Below are positions 25,801 through 37,527 of a stretch of DNA of 64,000 bases, one piece after another. Every line of letters begins with the position of its first letter. Positions within the stretch are counted from its first letter, which is position 1. Source of the DNA: Mytilisepta virgata. Taxonomy: Eukaryota; Mollusca; Bivalvia; Mytilida; Mytilidae. The position numbers and the translations under genes are program-made. The stretch lies in contig CM051517.1 of assembly GCA_028015205.1 (NCBI GenBank), forward strand, positions 39,691,135-39,755,134, read 5' to 3'. The notes below the pieces were generated by a model. That model was not told where the DNA came from, did not search any database, and saw nothing but the letters and a program-made list of their open reading frames with translations.

Positions 25801-28800
25801 AAGACTAAAATGCAATTTGCCAGTGGGTTTTAAATTATCTTTGTTTAAGGCATTATTAATATTATGGAATAAATATCTTCTTTTTTTTTGTGATATTTAT
25901 ATATTTTGATTCGTAAAAGAAGATTTGTTTGTATGTCTGTTGAAAGCCTAAGTGTGACTTTTAGATGAAGAGCAGCAATAAAAGTGTCTTTGTTTGAATT
26001 TTGTCTTTTACTTTTGTGTATTTTGTTTAATCCATCCTTTCTTTCTGATATATGTTTCAGAAATGAGTTCAAGCTAATGATATGGTGTTTATATGGCTTA
26101 TTACTGTTTGCTGTTAATGTATCAAGACTATTTATAGCTACACATTTTCCACATCAGGTCGTGGCAGGAACTATTGCTGGTAAGTGATTGATTTAAGAAC
26201 CATATTATTCAAAATAAGTGATCCAGGACATGTCAATAATCACACACCAACTGACAAAAAGAATCCACATACTCAGAAAAATGACAGGTAAAGAAAATAC
26301 AAATAAACATGGTGTCTGGCTCGTCTGATTTGGTACAGACACAAAAATGAGTGGTGAGGTTAAACCAGCTTTATGAGAACCTAATCCTCCCAGTTGACTC
26401 TAGATCTCTGATAAATATGAAAATATAATAAAACCAGTACAGAATGATTACCCCTAACTAGAACATATTAAGTGAAGAAACAGAACTTAACGGGTGCCGT
26501 GGTGTAGTGGTTAGTACATCAGACTACGAAGCCTAAGGCCCCTGGTTCGATTCCCGTTCGGGGTATCGGTAAACGATGCTAGTCCGTCGGATGGGGAGGA
26601 AAAATAGCAGTCCCTGTGTTAAGGGAGAGAAACACTCTAAGCAAGTTAAAGACTCCCCTGTAGATGTCGGAAAAAGAGTAGGCTAAAATGCCGCTACAGG
26701 GGCCGCTCTCACACCCGCCAAGTGGAGAGGGACTAGTATAAGTTAGTAGAAGTTGTTTTCCAATCCACTATAAATGAATAAGTTTAAATTAAAATTAGAC
26801 AGAACTTAGTAAAATCTTGCCTATTAACCTTGCTGTGTCTGGATGTTCATTTTAATGCCTTTCTTATTGTCCCCTGATGGAGAGTTATACAGGTTGAAAT
26901 ATTGGGCCAAGCTTTTATCTTTTATTTCACCAATGTTTTGTTTTACTTTTTAGTGTTTTTACTGTTTTGATATTTATATTGTCCTTTTATTTTGGTAGTT
27001 ATACCATAACTTTAGTTTCTTTATTTTACTAATAATTAAACGTGAATAACTGTTTTATTTTATATTGTAGGTGTATTACTTGGAGAAGTGATTAAGCATG
27101 AACATGTATCAAAACTTGGTCTACATCACTACCTGGGATGGTCTACATTACTTCTAATACTGGTAGCAGTGACCTACTATACAATCCTATATATAGGACT
27201 AGATCCATTCTGGTCTATAGCTAAAGCTGTCAAGCGGTGTGCCAATAAAGACTGGGTCCATCCAGATACCTCATTATTCTTCAGTATTGACAGAGATATA
27301 TCTACATTATCAGGTATGGAGTAGTGACCTTTTTATTTATGTCCCCACATTTTCCATAAGAGACACATTTTGAGAATTTTTTGCTTATGAGTGAATCGAA
27401 GGTCCTAGATCTTCACTGGATTAATTATAATAACCGGACCTTCAACCACGGAAGGTTAGTTTCGTATATTGATGGATTTAAGAACAATATTCCTCAAGAA
27501 GAACTTTTTTTAAATTACTATTTGAAAAATTCTATTTAGACAAATATGTTGATCACTAGAATGTTACTTTTGAAAAACTGGACTGTGGTAAAGAGAAGAA
27601 ATGAAATTAGGATTACAAGCCATCAAAATTCAGTATGGACAATGCATGGACGAGTAAACTGACCTGTGCAAACACGACCTTGGAAATTCCCACTTCAAAC
27701 AAACATCGTATGTCACGATGAAACAACCACTCGAAAGACAGCAATTGACCACGGCATGCTGAACCTGTACAAACACCCAATCAAATCACGTTTAACACCC
27801 GCACCTCCCAGTTCAATGAATGGATTTAGAAATAGTAAACAATAAAACATGTATGTTAATAAACAAACAAAATGATCGATATTAAATGCTTTATCAAGAT
27901 ATAATTGTAACATGAAGAAAGAATTCACATCGCAATAGGGTACATGTAATACAAGGCTTCGCTTTGCAGTCATATGCACAGGCATTCAACGACTGGATTG
28001 TAAAGGATCTTTGCTTCTTTGCACTTTAATGTGAATCTTTATTTCATATAGCCTGGCAATGAAACGAATATAGTAACGCATGATAATTTATATATAATAC
28101 ATAGTCATTGTTGGAAAATATAAAAATTTATGTCCTCAGTAAATTGAAAGGAGCACTGAGGGTAATCAGAGAAATATTTGATATTTTGATTATTTAAAAA
28201 TTTCTAACGATTTCCAAAACTTATTTTTGGTATTATTCCTAATAATCTTTCTACAAATTATGTGAATAAAATTTCATATTCAGCCAAACATGAGTACAGG
28301 AGGTACTATTTTCTTCTCGTAAGTAGTAAAATACTTTACAGGTGAGTAACTGAATCTTGACAAAAGCGTGGGCTATACAACAAGCCTTTTATGGTACATG
28401 TGTATTTGTTATTGCTCTTCACAACAAATAGAAAATCTCATGAAAAAACAAGCCTATTATGGTGATGGCGACCACCCACATTTGAATATGCCAGTAAGGC
28501 AGAGCGTTGCAGTATATTATGGCAAATTAATAATTCGTTTTTTATTTTTATATCACGATTTGTAGTATTGATCATTTGATTGATTGAAATTGTATGCTGA
28601 ACTTCTTACTTGATTAAAAGAAATAGTAAAACTTGATTTCATTTATTTATACTGAATGGGAATTTCCTTCATTTTTGCACATCAGTTGGGGCATTACGTA
28701 TTACTCTTCCTAAGCGATTGGTTCATCATATTTGACGTCGTGGAGAGAGTGTTTGCGCAGGTTAATGATTGGTTTTTAAAATTGTGACATACAATGTTTA

Positions 28801-29619
28801 TGTCTGTTTCAAATGACTTTTGTCTGCGTTCAGATCTTTGTCCATACTGAATTTTGACGGCTTGTATAATATTAATATTCTAGCATATACGCAAATTTTT
28901 TTTTAGAAATATTAATATAAAAAAAATAGGATGTTTTTTTGAGTTTTTATACCCCCTGCAAACTTGTTTGGGGGGTATATAGGAATCACCTTGTCCGTCC
29001 GTCTGTCGTGCCGTCTGTCTGTCTGTCTGTCCGTCTGTCCGTATATCTTGTAAACGCAACTCCTCTTAGACCGCTCAATGGATTTCAACGAAACTTTACA
29101 GAAAGGTAGTACATCATCCAAAGATGTGCATGAAGAAAAATCTTTGCTTTCCGATATCACACAAGGGATATAATTGGACTTCAAAGCGGGGGGAATCCTT
29201 TTTGAGCTTTGCTCACAGTACATCTAGTTAAAAATAAAAGAAAAGGGAAAAAAAGAAAATCATAAATTTTTATCAGTCCATAACAATACATATGTAACTC
29301 TAGTTCTGGGGACATAAAACAAATTATGTAAATATGATATTTGATTTCTCTTACAGGATTTGGAGTAAGTCTTTTCCTAGCCAAAATTCTACATGTAGAT
29401 GGTGAATTGAAGAGTGCCATAGGGAGATGTGTTCAGATTATACTGTGTTTAATTGTAACATTATCCATGGAATCATATAAAATCCCACATTACAACGAAA
29501 CAGTTTTCTATACAGCAGGGTTTATCAAATTTTTTTCTATGGTGAATATTGTTGTTGTTGTTATACCATTTTGTTTACACAGATGTTTTAAAAGTGTTGA
29601 AAAAATAAAAAATTCATAA
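22852..29619 (+). CDS. glucose-6-phosphatase catalytic subunit
   Basis: ER-membrane enzyme that hydrolyses glucose 6-phosphate to glucose, the last step of gluconeogenesis and glycogenolysis. Seven exons join in frame to 362 aa: 22852-22956, 23529-23686, 24255-24367, 25419-25506, 26061-26179, 27071-27313 and 29357-29619 (TAA). The phosphatase site is complete: K87-x6-R94-P (LKW/ILHGERPYWW), then GSPSGHAM with H131, then S176-R177-x5-H183 (SRLFIATHFPHQV). Spacing from Lys to Arg and from Arg to the final His equals that of vertebrate G6PC. Hydrophobic segments throughout fit a nine-helix protein. It ends KIKNS, a KxKxx-type ER-retrieval signal. The length is close to the roughly 357 aa of the human enzyme. 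Intron 3 has a GC donor; all others are GT-AG. Confidence 0.96.
24255..24367 (+). CDS. glucose-6-phosphatase exon 3, active-site Arg, with GC splice donor
   Basis: The exon starts after CCAG (24251-24254), completes the Trp codon split across intron 2, and encodes ILHGERPYWWIHEIQQ through LTCETGPG. Protein similarity requires the next residues to be SPSGHAM from 25419, so the exon must end at CCAG|GCATGT: a GC-AG intron. No GT donor nearby keeps the frame. Confidence 0.88.
25419..26179 (+). CDS. glucose-6-phosphatase exons 4 and 5, catalytic His residues
   Basis: Exon 4 (25419-25506) encodes SPSGHAMITSAVMYVMVRSF, with the second phosphatase-site motif. Exon 5 (26061-26179) encodes VNVSRLFIATHFPHQVVAGT, with the phospho-acceptor His motif. 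The 554-bp intron between them is AT-rich, without recognised features. Confidence 0.93.
26490..26798 (+). mobile_element. tRNA-derived SINE, family B, with 10-bp target duplication
   Basis: The head starts GGGTGCCGTGGTGTAGTGGTTAG (A box) with B box GGTTCGATTCC near 26543. The body carries GGATGGGGAGGAAAAATAGC and AAGTTAAAGACTCCCC, reminiscent of the conserved central domain shared by several metazoan SINE groups (the group is not assigned). The perfect direct repeat ACAGAACTTA flanks it at 26480-26489 and 26799-26808. It lies in intron 5 of glucose-6-phosphatase, in sense orientation. Confidence 0.88.
27314..28940. other. glucose-6-phosphatase intron 6, first part
   Basis: AT-rich intron sequence. 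A short foldback around GAAGGTCC/GGACCTTC lies at 27400-27445. The remaining open frames on either strand have no recognised motif. Confidence 0.5.
28943..29235. mobile_element. short element with ATACCCCC hairpin end and CTGT microsatellite
   Basis: The left end folds as ATACCCCC...GGGGGGTAT (28949-28978). It is followed by a (CCGT/CTGT)n tract at 28994-29042 and a unique body, ending near CTCACAGTACATCTAGTTA (29211-29229). It has the same plan as the elements at 7451 and 9382 but an unrelated sequence. It sits about 120 bp before the last glucose-6-phosphatase exon. Confidence 0.65.
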
Positions 29620-29700
29620 AATTGTAATTTGTAATCGATGATTTCTAAATTTGTTTCTACATTGTTGTTGCCATACTGCATTTCTAAGGTCTGTTACAGA

Positions 29701-29706
29701 AATAAA
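29701..29706 (+). terminator. possible polyadenylation signal of glucose-6-phosphatase
   Basis: AATAAA lies 81 bp after the stop codon and is the first canonical hexamer there outside the coding sequence. Assignment is by position only. Confidence 0.4.
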
Positions 29707-29918
29707 CATATGGGGCTGTCAGAAGCCACAGTTTTTCCCCACCTTGCTTAAATTTTCATATGTTATTACCTTTACTCTGATTTATGAAAAACAATCACCG
29801 CTATGATATATTTGAATTGAAGTGCATTCCAACCCTCCTATACCATAATTTTTTTCTACAATAAAGTTAGATAAGAAACTTCTGTACATTAGAAAGTTGG
29901 TAGCTAATACTGTAATAA

Positions 29919-30398
29919 CCTTTGGTATCTTAAAATAATTGCACAGTCTGGAACATCTTTGGTATCTTAAAATAATTGCCCAGTCTGGAACATCTTTGGT
30001 ATCTTAAAATAATTGCCCAGTCTAGAACACCTTTGGTATCTTAAAATAATTGTCCAATCTGGAACACCTTTGATGTGTTAAAATAATTGCCCAGTCTGGA
30101 TGGTACACATTTGGTATCTTAAAATAAATGCCCAGTCTGGAACACCTTTGGTATCTTAAAATATTTGCCCAGTCTGGAACACCTTTGGTATCTTAAAATA
30201 ATTGCACAGTCTGGAACACCTTTGGCATCTTAAAATAATTTCCCGGTCTGAAACACCTTTGGTATTTTAAAATAATTGCCCAGTCTGGAAAACCTTTGGT
30301 ATCTTAAAATAATTGCCCAGTCTGGAACTCCTTTGGTATCTTAAAATAATTGCCCAGTCCAGAATTCCTTTGGTATCTTAAAATAATTGTCCAGTCTC
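29919..30398. repeat. 37-bp minisatellite, about 13 copies
   Basis: The unit CCTTTGGTATCTTAAAATAA continues as TTGCCCAGTCTGGAACA and repeats in direct tandem with a few substitutions per copy. One copy is longer, near 30100. It begins 300 bp after the glucose-6-phosphatase stop. Confidence 0.93.
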
Positions 30399-31871
30399 TT
30401 AAAGTTTTATTCTTTAGAACCTTGATTATTTGAACTTCTCTTTAGAACAGCAAACAAGTACATCTTGTTTGTTTATATATATATAAATCATGTCTGAAGT
30501 ATGTATGTCTACATTAGTTTAACACAGTTTCAGTGCAATAGGTTTAAGTTATGTGGTCAGTTTTTATTTGCAGATGAGGCCAGCTACATGAAGTGCCCCA
30601 AAACCACTAAATTTCAGGAGGACAACTGGAAGTCCTGAGGGCAAAAGTGTGTCTGTAATCTTATTACAGGTCCTAGCCATAATGATTTGTAATAATATAA
30701 TCTTATTAATTACATTTGAGCTTAAAATCCTGTTTATTAATATAACTTATAAAATGTTACGAGGTGTAATTGTATTTTAAGGCAAGTAAATCTGGCTATT
30801 ATGTTTTAAAAAGTTACCATTAATATTGCTCATTACTGTTGATCTCACATCATCTTTCAAAGATTAAGGATAGCAGTGCTGTTCATTTGTTTTTATGACG
30901 TCTTTCAGCTTCGACAAGCTGCTTTCTCAACATACGTTTTTAGCTCACTTGGCGCAGAGGGCCATGTGAGCTATTGCCATCACTTAGCGTCAGTCGTCTC
31001 CTTCGTCGTCGTAAACATTCCTTTGAAGCTCTTCTTGTCTGAAATCACTGGGCCAATTGGAACAAAACTTAGCAGCAATGGTCCCTAGGTGGTCTTCTTT
31101 CAGAATTATATCTGATGACCCGGCCCATCATACAAGATGGCCGCCAGAGCCGAACACAGTTTAACATAGGACCCTAAAGGATATGTACTTAAAGCTCAAC
31201 TTGTCTGAAACCACTTGGCCAATTGGAACAAAATTTGTCAGCAATGGTCCTTAGGCAGTCATCTTTCAGAATTGCATCCGATGACCCCACCAGTCATCTA
31301 TGATGGCCACCAGAGCTGAACATAGTTTAACAGGACCCTATGGGAAATTTACTTAAAGATCTTCTTGTCTGAAACCACTTGTCTAATTGGAACAAAACTT
31401 AGCAGCAGTGGTCCTTGGGTGGTCCTCTTTCAGAATTATATCTGACGACCCGGCCCGTCATCCAAGATGGCCACCACAGCCGAATATAGTTTAACACAGG
31501 ACCCTTTGGGGAATTTAAAGATCTTCTTGTCTGAAACCACTATGCCAATTGGAACAAAATTTGGCAGCAATGGTCCTTAGGTGGTCCTCTTTCAGAATTA
31601 TATCTGATGACCTGGCCCGTCATCCAAGATAACCACCAGAGCGAACATATTTTAACATATGACCCTATGGGAAATTTACTTAAAGATCTAATCTTAAACC
31701 ACTTGGCCAATTGGAACAAAACTTAGGTGGTCCTTTGGTGGTCCTCTTTCAGAAGTGTATCCAATGACCCTGCCCACCATCTAAAATGGCCATCAGAGCC
31801 AAACATTGCTAAACATAGTACCCTATGGGAAATTTACTTAAGATCCACTTGGTCATTTGGAAAAAAACTTA

Positions 31872-32413
31872 GGGGACGACCATTTGATATTCTGGTGAGG
31901 GCCAGGAGGATTTTGAAAATAAATAACTCAGCCTCGATAATAACAAAAATGAATGGTTTGTTCTGTGGTAGTTTGAAAATAAATAACCTCACCTACAATG
32001 TATTGAAAATAAATAACTCGGCAGGTCTTTTAAACCATTTTATAAATGCATGTTTTAAAGCATGAGATGGCACCAGATTCTACCAAAATTTGTCTTTTTT
32101 CATATTTTTTTCGGGAAAAACTTCCAAAATCTTTTAATAATATATAAACTACACCATATATAAATATTAATATTTTTGAAATGTCTGAAAATGGGTTTCA
32201 TTTCACTTGAGGTATATTGTCTCATGAACATTTACCTCACTTTAATACCTTTTCTCATTTTAACCTATATTGTTTTTTGTACGTATGCAATATATGTGGT
32301 TTTGAATTCAGAAGATTCACTTCCAGAGGATGATGATTAATTTCAATTAAATGGTACATAATGTATTTCATCTCATTGAATTTATAAAATGTAATTATAA
32401 ACTTATTATACTG

Positions 32414-32458
<45 letters not shown>

Positions 32459-33496
32459 ACATACTGGTATATTTAACTTAAACTTCAGAAATATATATCT
32501 GCATTCCATTTTCTTGGGCGGGTCTAGGTCAGGGTGTAATAGGCATACGCCCCCCCCCCCCCCCCCCCCCCCCCCCTTTTCAAAACAAAAAAAAAACTAT
32601 CGTAATCTGCTTATATTGTATTGAATATGGCAATTTATCATATTCATTAATTCAACACATAATCTGATTTCTTTAAAAGACTATTGAAATGTTAAGTAAC
32701 GCCTTATACCCTAGAATTTGGAATTTCTCGTTATTGGTCTACTGCTGTTAAGATCCATCCAATCATTTTAATATACCATAGACAATTAATGGAGAGAATT
32801 CGGTATAAAAAATATCAAACCCTGACACTTTAACTATAAAATATACATGCTCCAAGTCAGGAACTGTACATTAGTGCATTTCACAATTATTTTATCTTTT
32901 TTAGCAAAAAAAAGTCCAAAAAAATTTTTATTGTACGCCTCCCCTTTCAAATATTCTGGAAATGCCCCTGATTTTCCTTTCCCCTTTACTTTAAACAGAG
33001 CAATGCACAATACAACATCAATGTACAAGCATGCATTATAAACATTGCATATTTCTATTTGCACCTACAATTCAGTTTCTTGATTTGCCAGTTATGAACT
33101 GGGTGCACAGATTTATGGCAATGGTGGCCATTTTTGTGCGTGCATCAAACAAAATAACAAATAGTATCTTTATGATGGTCTTAAAGAATACCACAGTGCG
33201 GGACAGGGACTGAGACTGCAAGGTGGAACAGCCAAAATTCCGAACGATACAACCTTGACTATGTTATTTATTTAAGAATAAAAACATGAATTTAAAAATT
33301 TTGTATTTTCAAATATTATAAATATAATTGTGAAAATAAATAATCAGTCCCTTGTTTTACTGAAAATGAAAAATCATGCTTCAACGGTACAGAAAATAAA
33401 TAATCTGTCTTTATTTTCCACAAAAATAAATAACCCATCCAAAACAAATCCTCCTGCCCCCCCCCCCCCCCCCCAGAATATCAAATGGTCGTCCCC
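31872..33496. mobile_element. nested PIF/Harbinger-like non-autonomous transposon
   Basis: Perfect 24-bp inverted ends begin GGGGACGACCATTTGATATT (31872-31895 and 33473-33496). They are flanked by TTA on both sides (31869-31871 and 33497-33499). Removing the element and one TTA restores AAAACTTAGCAGCAATGG, exactly the core word of the host repeat (compare 31065-31083), so the insertion is proven within the window. A second inverted word, CAGGAGGATTT, lies just inside each end, separated on the right by a C run. GAAAATAAATAA occurs at about 31914, 31974 and 32004 and again near the right end. A 3-bp TTA duplication with a G-rich end fits PIF/Harbinger. No transposase is encoded. Confidence 0.88.
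32418..32454. repeat. TA dinucleotide microsatellite
   Basis: About 18 TA repeats inside the nested transposon. A run of about 24 C follows at 32551-32576. Confidence 0.95.
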
Positions 33497-33693
33497 TTAG
33501 CAGCAATGGTCATCAGTTGGTCCTCTTTCAGAATTATATCCTATGGCCCCCAGAGCTGAACAGTGTTTAACATTGGAACTAATTGGAAAAATCACTGAAA
33601 GATCTTCCTGTTTGAAACCAGTGAGCCAGTTGGAACTTGACAGCAAGATTGACATAGTCCAGGTGAGCGTTACAGGCTCCTGGGAGCCTCTAG

Positions 33694-34770
33694 TTTTTAT
33701 TTCAATGTGTGAGATACATATATAGCAGGTTTAACGGAGTTGTGACCTCCTCTACCTTAAAACCTGTTTCCCTGTAACAAGTCACAGGAAAGGTGTATAA
33801 TTTGATATCATCATTTACAATTTATGCACAATAACTAATAAAAAAAAACATATGATCTCATACATGACACCCTAAAGACTTGTATAATATTGTGTAATTA
33901 CATGATCACAAAAGTAGTCACAACTGAGATGGGGATTACAAATATACTCTAAAAATGTGCTATAAACATGTAGACCATTAGATCAATTGTAAATTTGGAA
34001 ATTCAGAATGACAAGTCTCATATTTTGGAATAATCAATGTTCCTGCAATTTTTAAATGGTATTTTTAGAAATAAAAGTGCTAAAAATTTAAAAGTGAGTT
34101 ATTTCGAAAATACCATTTAAAAATTGCTCGAAATATCCAATCAGTTTTCTCCCACGCTTTGTAGTACTGCTAAAATGATCTGTTTTCCAGCAGAAACATT
34201 GATTATTCCATGCTGGAAATGGATATAGTATTAAAGTCTCCTGTTAAGAAGATTGAATACAGAAATTGGGTTTAACCCCCCCCCCCCCCTTGCTTGACAA
34301 TTTAACTGCTTGCTTTGAATATTATTACACTCAGTCTAATGTATAAAAGTAAAATCCAATCTTATATTTGTATATCAAATGATTATGCAGTTTAAGATCA
34401 GTTCAAAGGTTTTAGAGGAAAACAGTTTCTGGTTTCTCATTGTCGAGCCTTTATACCATATCATCTGAAAGTATATGTAATATGATATTGATAAATCAGC
34501 TTGTAAAATGTTATGTCAGGGAAAAGGTTCAAATTCCTATGGAAAGACCTAATAAAAGTCGAAGAGGAGCCAAACAGTTCATATTTTCAGTCAAAAATCC
34601 GTGAACATTTTAAGAACATGTGTTTTTTGTATAATTTTTGGATCGGTTATTGTCTATAAATGATGATATCAAACTATACACCTTTCCTGTGACTTGTTAC
34701 AGGGAACCAATTTAATGGAGGGGAGGTCGCAACTTCCTTAAACCTACCATATCTCGCACTGAAATAAAAA
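33694..34770. mobile_element. long foldback element with arms of about 130-140 bp
   Basis: The left arm (33694-33836), containing TGTAACAAGTCACAGGAAAG and GATATCATCATTTA, is mirrored by the right arm (about 34644-34770) with few differences. A second inverted pair inside (GGAATAATCAATGTT at about 34027 and AACATTGATTATTCC at about 34195, plus AATTTTTAAATGGTATTTT and its complement) makes the centre fold too. It abuts the right end of the 30939 element. No coding potential. Confidence 0.8.
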
Positions 34771-35842
34771 AGAAGTGAAATATAACATGATATTGATGTA
34801 TTTAATGACCAAAAGGCGATTGATTAAGTTACAGCAATGGAGTGTACCTATTTCCAGACATTTTAAATGATAGACAATCTTTAAGCATTTTGCAAGCGAA
34901 AACCCCCTATGTGGAGACTTTTGTAAAGGGTCTTTCCCTTCCTTTCCTATTTTAAGTTTGCACAGCAGTACTGGTTAATCTGATAACATGGAACTAAACT
35001 GTTAATTTGCAAAATCATCCAACAAGGTCACAAGAATTGTTTAGGATTCCGATAAATGATCTGCTTGAACTTCCTAGACTAAAATAACACTGTCATTAAT
35101 CATTTAAAACTCGCTTTTGTTTAGAATTTCATTGTTTCCGCTATACATAGTTATTTTACAGTCTATGGTTGTATTGTTATTTTTAAATTTGAAACTCTCA
35201 TTATGTCTCATTAATGAATGGTTTTTATTTTTAATAAAACATTTTTCATTGACAATGGATTTTTTTTTTTTGTCATTTTGACTTTTAAAAACTGAGCTTT
35301 TGTTTCAGTGAGATTTTATCGGAATATTCAATAAAGTTTTGTTCTTTTTATTTATAATTTATCAATAGTGATCATCACGGTACAGTATATTCATATCTGA
35401 CTGTTTAAAACTGCAGGATTAACGGTTGAGAGGTGTAAACATCTATTAACGAAAATTACATTCCGTGATATTGATTTTAAAAGAACTCAAAATTCCAAAT
35501 GATCTATATTAATTTAAATTCTGTCTAATCGGAGTCATTTCTAAAGGATAAGTCGACACCTTTAAGACATAAGTCATTATTGTTTTGATGGACACTTGTT
35601 ACTTACTTTTATGATAAATATCATTATAATTATTCATCCATTTGAAATCATTGAAGCTTGAAATATTTAATAGATTTATGATTTGATACATAATCATTCA
35701 TAACTTCTGCCTTCGGTTGTGTAGCAACTTTGGATTTCTTCGTCATTTCGATCATTTCTTGAGTTTTACGTTTTGTAATGGAATATACTTCGATTGTGTA
35801 GAATTTCAAATACAGAGTCGCATTCTTGGAAAATCATTAAAT
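34771..35842. other. non-coding region upstream of the channel gene
   Basis: AT-rich sequence without a recognised repeat. The promoter and 5' leader of the downstream gene are expected here. The frame is open upstream of the chosen ATG but has no earlier in-frame ATG back to 35717, where a TTG stands. Confidence 0.4.
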
Positions 35843-36648
35843 ATGGATGATGAAGGGAATAACTGGCAAGAAAGGTGTGAGAGATATTTTACATCTCTAA
35901 CAGATAGTGACAAACAATTACAGAGAGACAAGAAAATGAAATACAAACAAACATCCAAGGAAAATTTAGATTCTGTTGCAAAAGTTGGATTAACTAAATC
36001 TGACCTTACTTCCAAAAAGTCAGCAACGCAATACTGGTTTCGAGCATTAGATATTCACGGGATACACTTTGCAGGTTCAGTAAAAAACAACCTAGAACGT
36101 GCTGTATGGGTTTTGATCACCATTATTGGATTTGGTGCGTTTTCTTTCCTTTTGTTTTTGACTATCAGTAGCTATATTACTCAGGATCACCACCTTAACT
36201 TAAGGTCACCGTCTGTTTTTAGCAATTATCATCCCGAAACACATGTTACCATTTGTAATTTAAATATGTTTAAAAAATCCAGTCTATCGTCCATTCAAAA
36301 TAGATTTTCCAAACTTCCTAGCATTAATTCTGGTGTTTTCAATCCACAACCACAGCAGTCAACTGAACAGTTAATTACAAATACTGACTTGTGGAATATA
36401 CTAACGAAATCCTATGAAACAGGAATTCGAACTTACGCCTCTGAGCTGGATCAAGAATTTATTCCGTTTTCTGGAATGACAGCATCGGATGATTGGGAAA
36501 GTCTATATGGAGCTAGTATGAAATACGGCTTCGAAATCTGGACAGAAGCTATCAGACCAACTATTTCTGAGATGAGGATGCTTGGCCATAAGGCTGGTGA
36601 TTTAATTGTACAGTGCAATGTGGATGAGGGTGGAACTTGTCAGCTTAG
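35843..36648 (+). CDS. channel exon 1: cytoplasmic N-terminus, HG motif, TM1, start of ectodomain
   Basis: The start is chosen as the first in-frame ATG (MDDEGNNWQERC). The exon encodes a charged N-terminus of about 65 residues, the HGIHFAG gating motif, TM1 (WVLITIIGFGAFSFLLFLTI) and the first 150 or so residues of the ectodomain, ending CQL with an Arg or Ser codon split before donor GTAAGA. Single large first exons like this are common in the family. Confidence 0.92.
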
Positions 36649-37485
36649 GTAAGAAAACTAGGTTTTGAGAAGTAATATTTTGAAATTAAGAGAACATGCT
36701 GCAGTAAGACAACATACGTCTGTGCATATTATCTGGAAATCCGTGTATGTTTTTTCGCTTTTTGGCCCCTAAAACACTGGTGGTAAAAAACCAACGTTTC
36801 AGAAACTCCAAACACATAATCCATATGAAAACAAGAATATATAGTTTTAAGAGAGAACGACTGAGAATACAGGATCTTACACATATAGAATGTGATTATA
36901 GATACCCACTTCTCCCCCAAACAACTTATTGAATTGCAGGACATTTCGTCTACCCCTTCTAGCAATACAGCTATTATGCACTACACAATGAAATTTCTAC
37001 AAGAAAAATTGAAAGAGAGAATTTTGATATAAGTGCATAAGCTATGCTATAACATCTGTGTTACGCCTAAAAAATAGAAAATATGTTATTTTCATTCTGG
37101 TAGCTATGACTAAAGTCAACTTAAATTTTACAACAAAATACTTGTATTGCCATAGGGTAGTATATTATACAGTGTTATGTAATATTTTAATAAATAAAGA
37201 ACAAGAGGGATCAAAAGAATTATTATATATGATTTATATGTTTTATTGTACATTTAACTAGAACAGATTTTATGGTTATTGTTAGTTCCTGTTGAATATA
37301 GCCAATAGGCTATGTCAGATCAAAACGAAGCTGACGTTTACTGCATATCCAATAAATCGCCCTCACTCTATGGATCAAAGACAAAAAAGTCATCTTAACA
37401 AGTGTTACGAGTGTGATTAAAAATAAGAAAGCAATATTCTCACATTACGTATTTTAAGTCTCGTGAAAATCAGACAAACTATGTT

Positions 37486-37527
<42 letters not shown>

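Larger units (their letters stand above)
30939..33697. mobile_element. element with TTAGCTCACTTGG end and about 170-bp tandem core, interrupted by a nested insertion
   Basis: It starts TTTTTAGCTCACTTGGCGC and ends CCAGGTGAGCGTTACAGGCT followed by CTAGTTTTTAT. The ends are partly inverted (TAGCTCAC against GTGAGC). The core unit contains CCAATTGGAACAAAA and CAGCAATGGTCCTTAGG, and recurs at roughly 165-170 bp from 31045 to 31860. A related element in reverse orientation spans 51566-52838. The 31872-33496 segment is a later insertion; with it removed the element is about 1.1 kb. No protein is encoded. Confidence 0.78.

Noticed and set aside
26492..26565. Independent tRNA gene
   Set aside because: It is the head of a SINE bounded by ACAGAACTTA duplications; no terminator-like T run closes the tRNA part.
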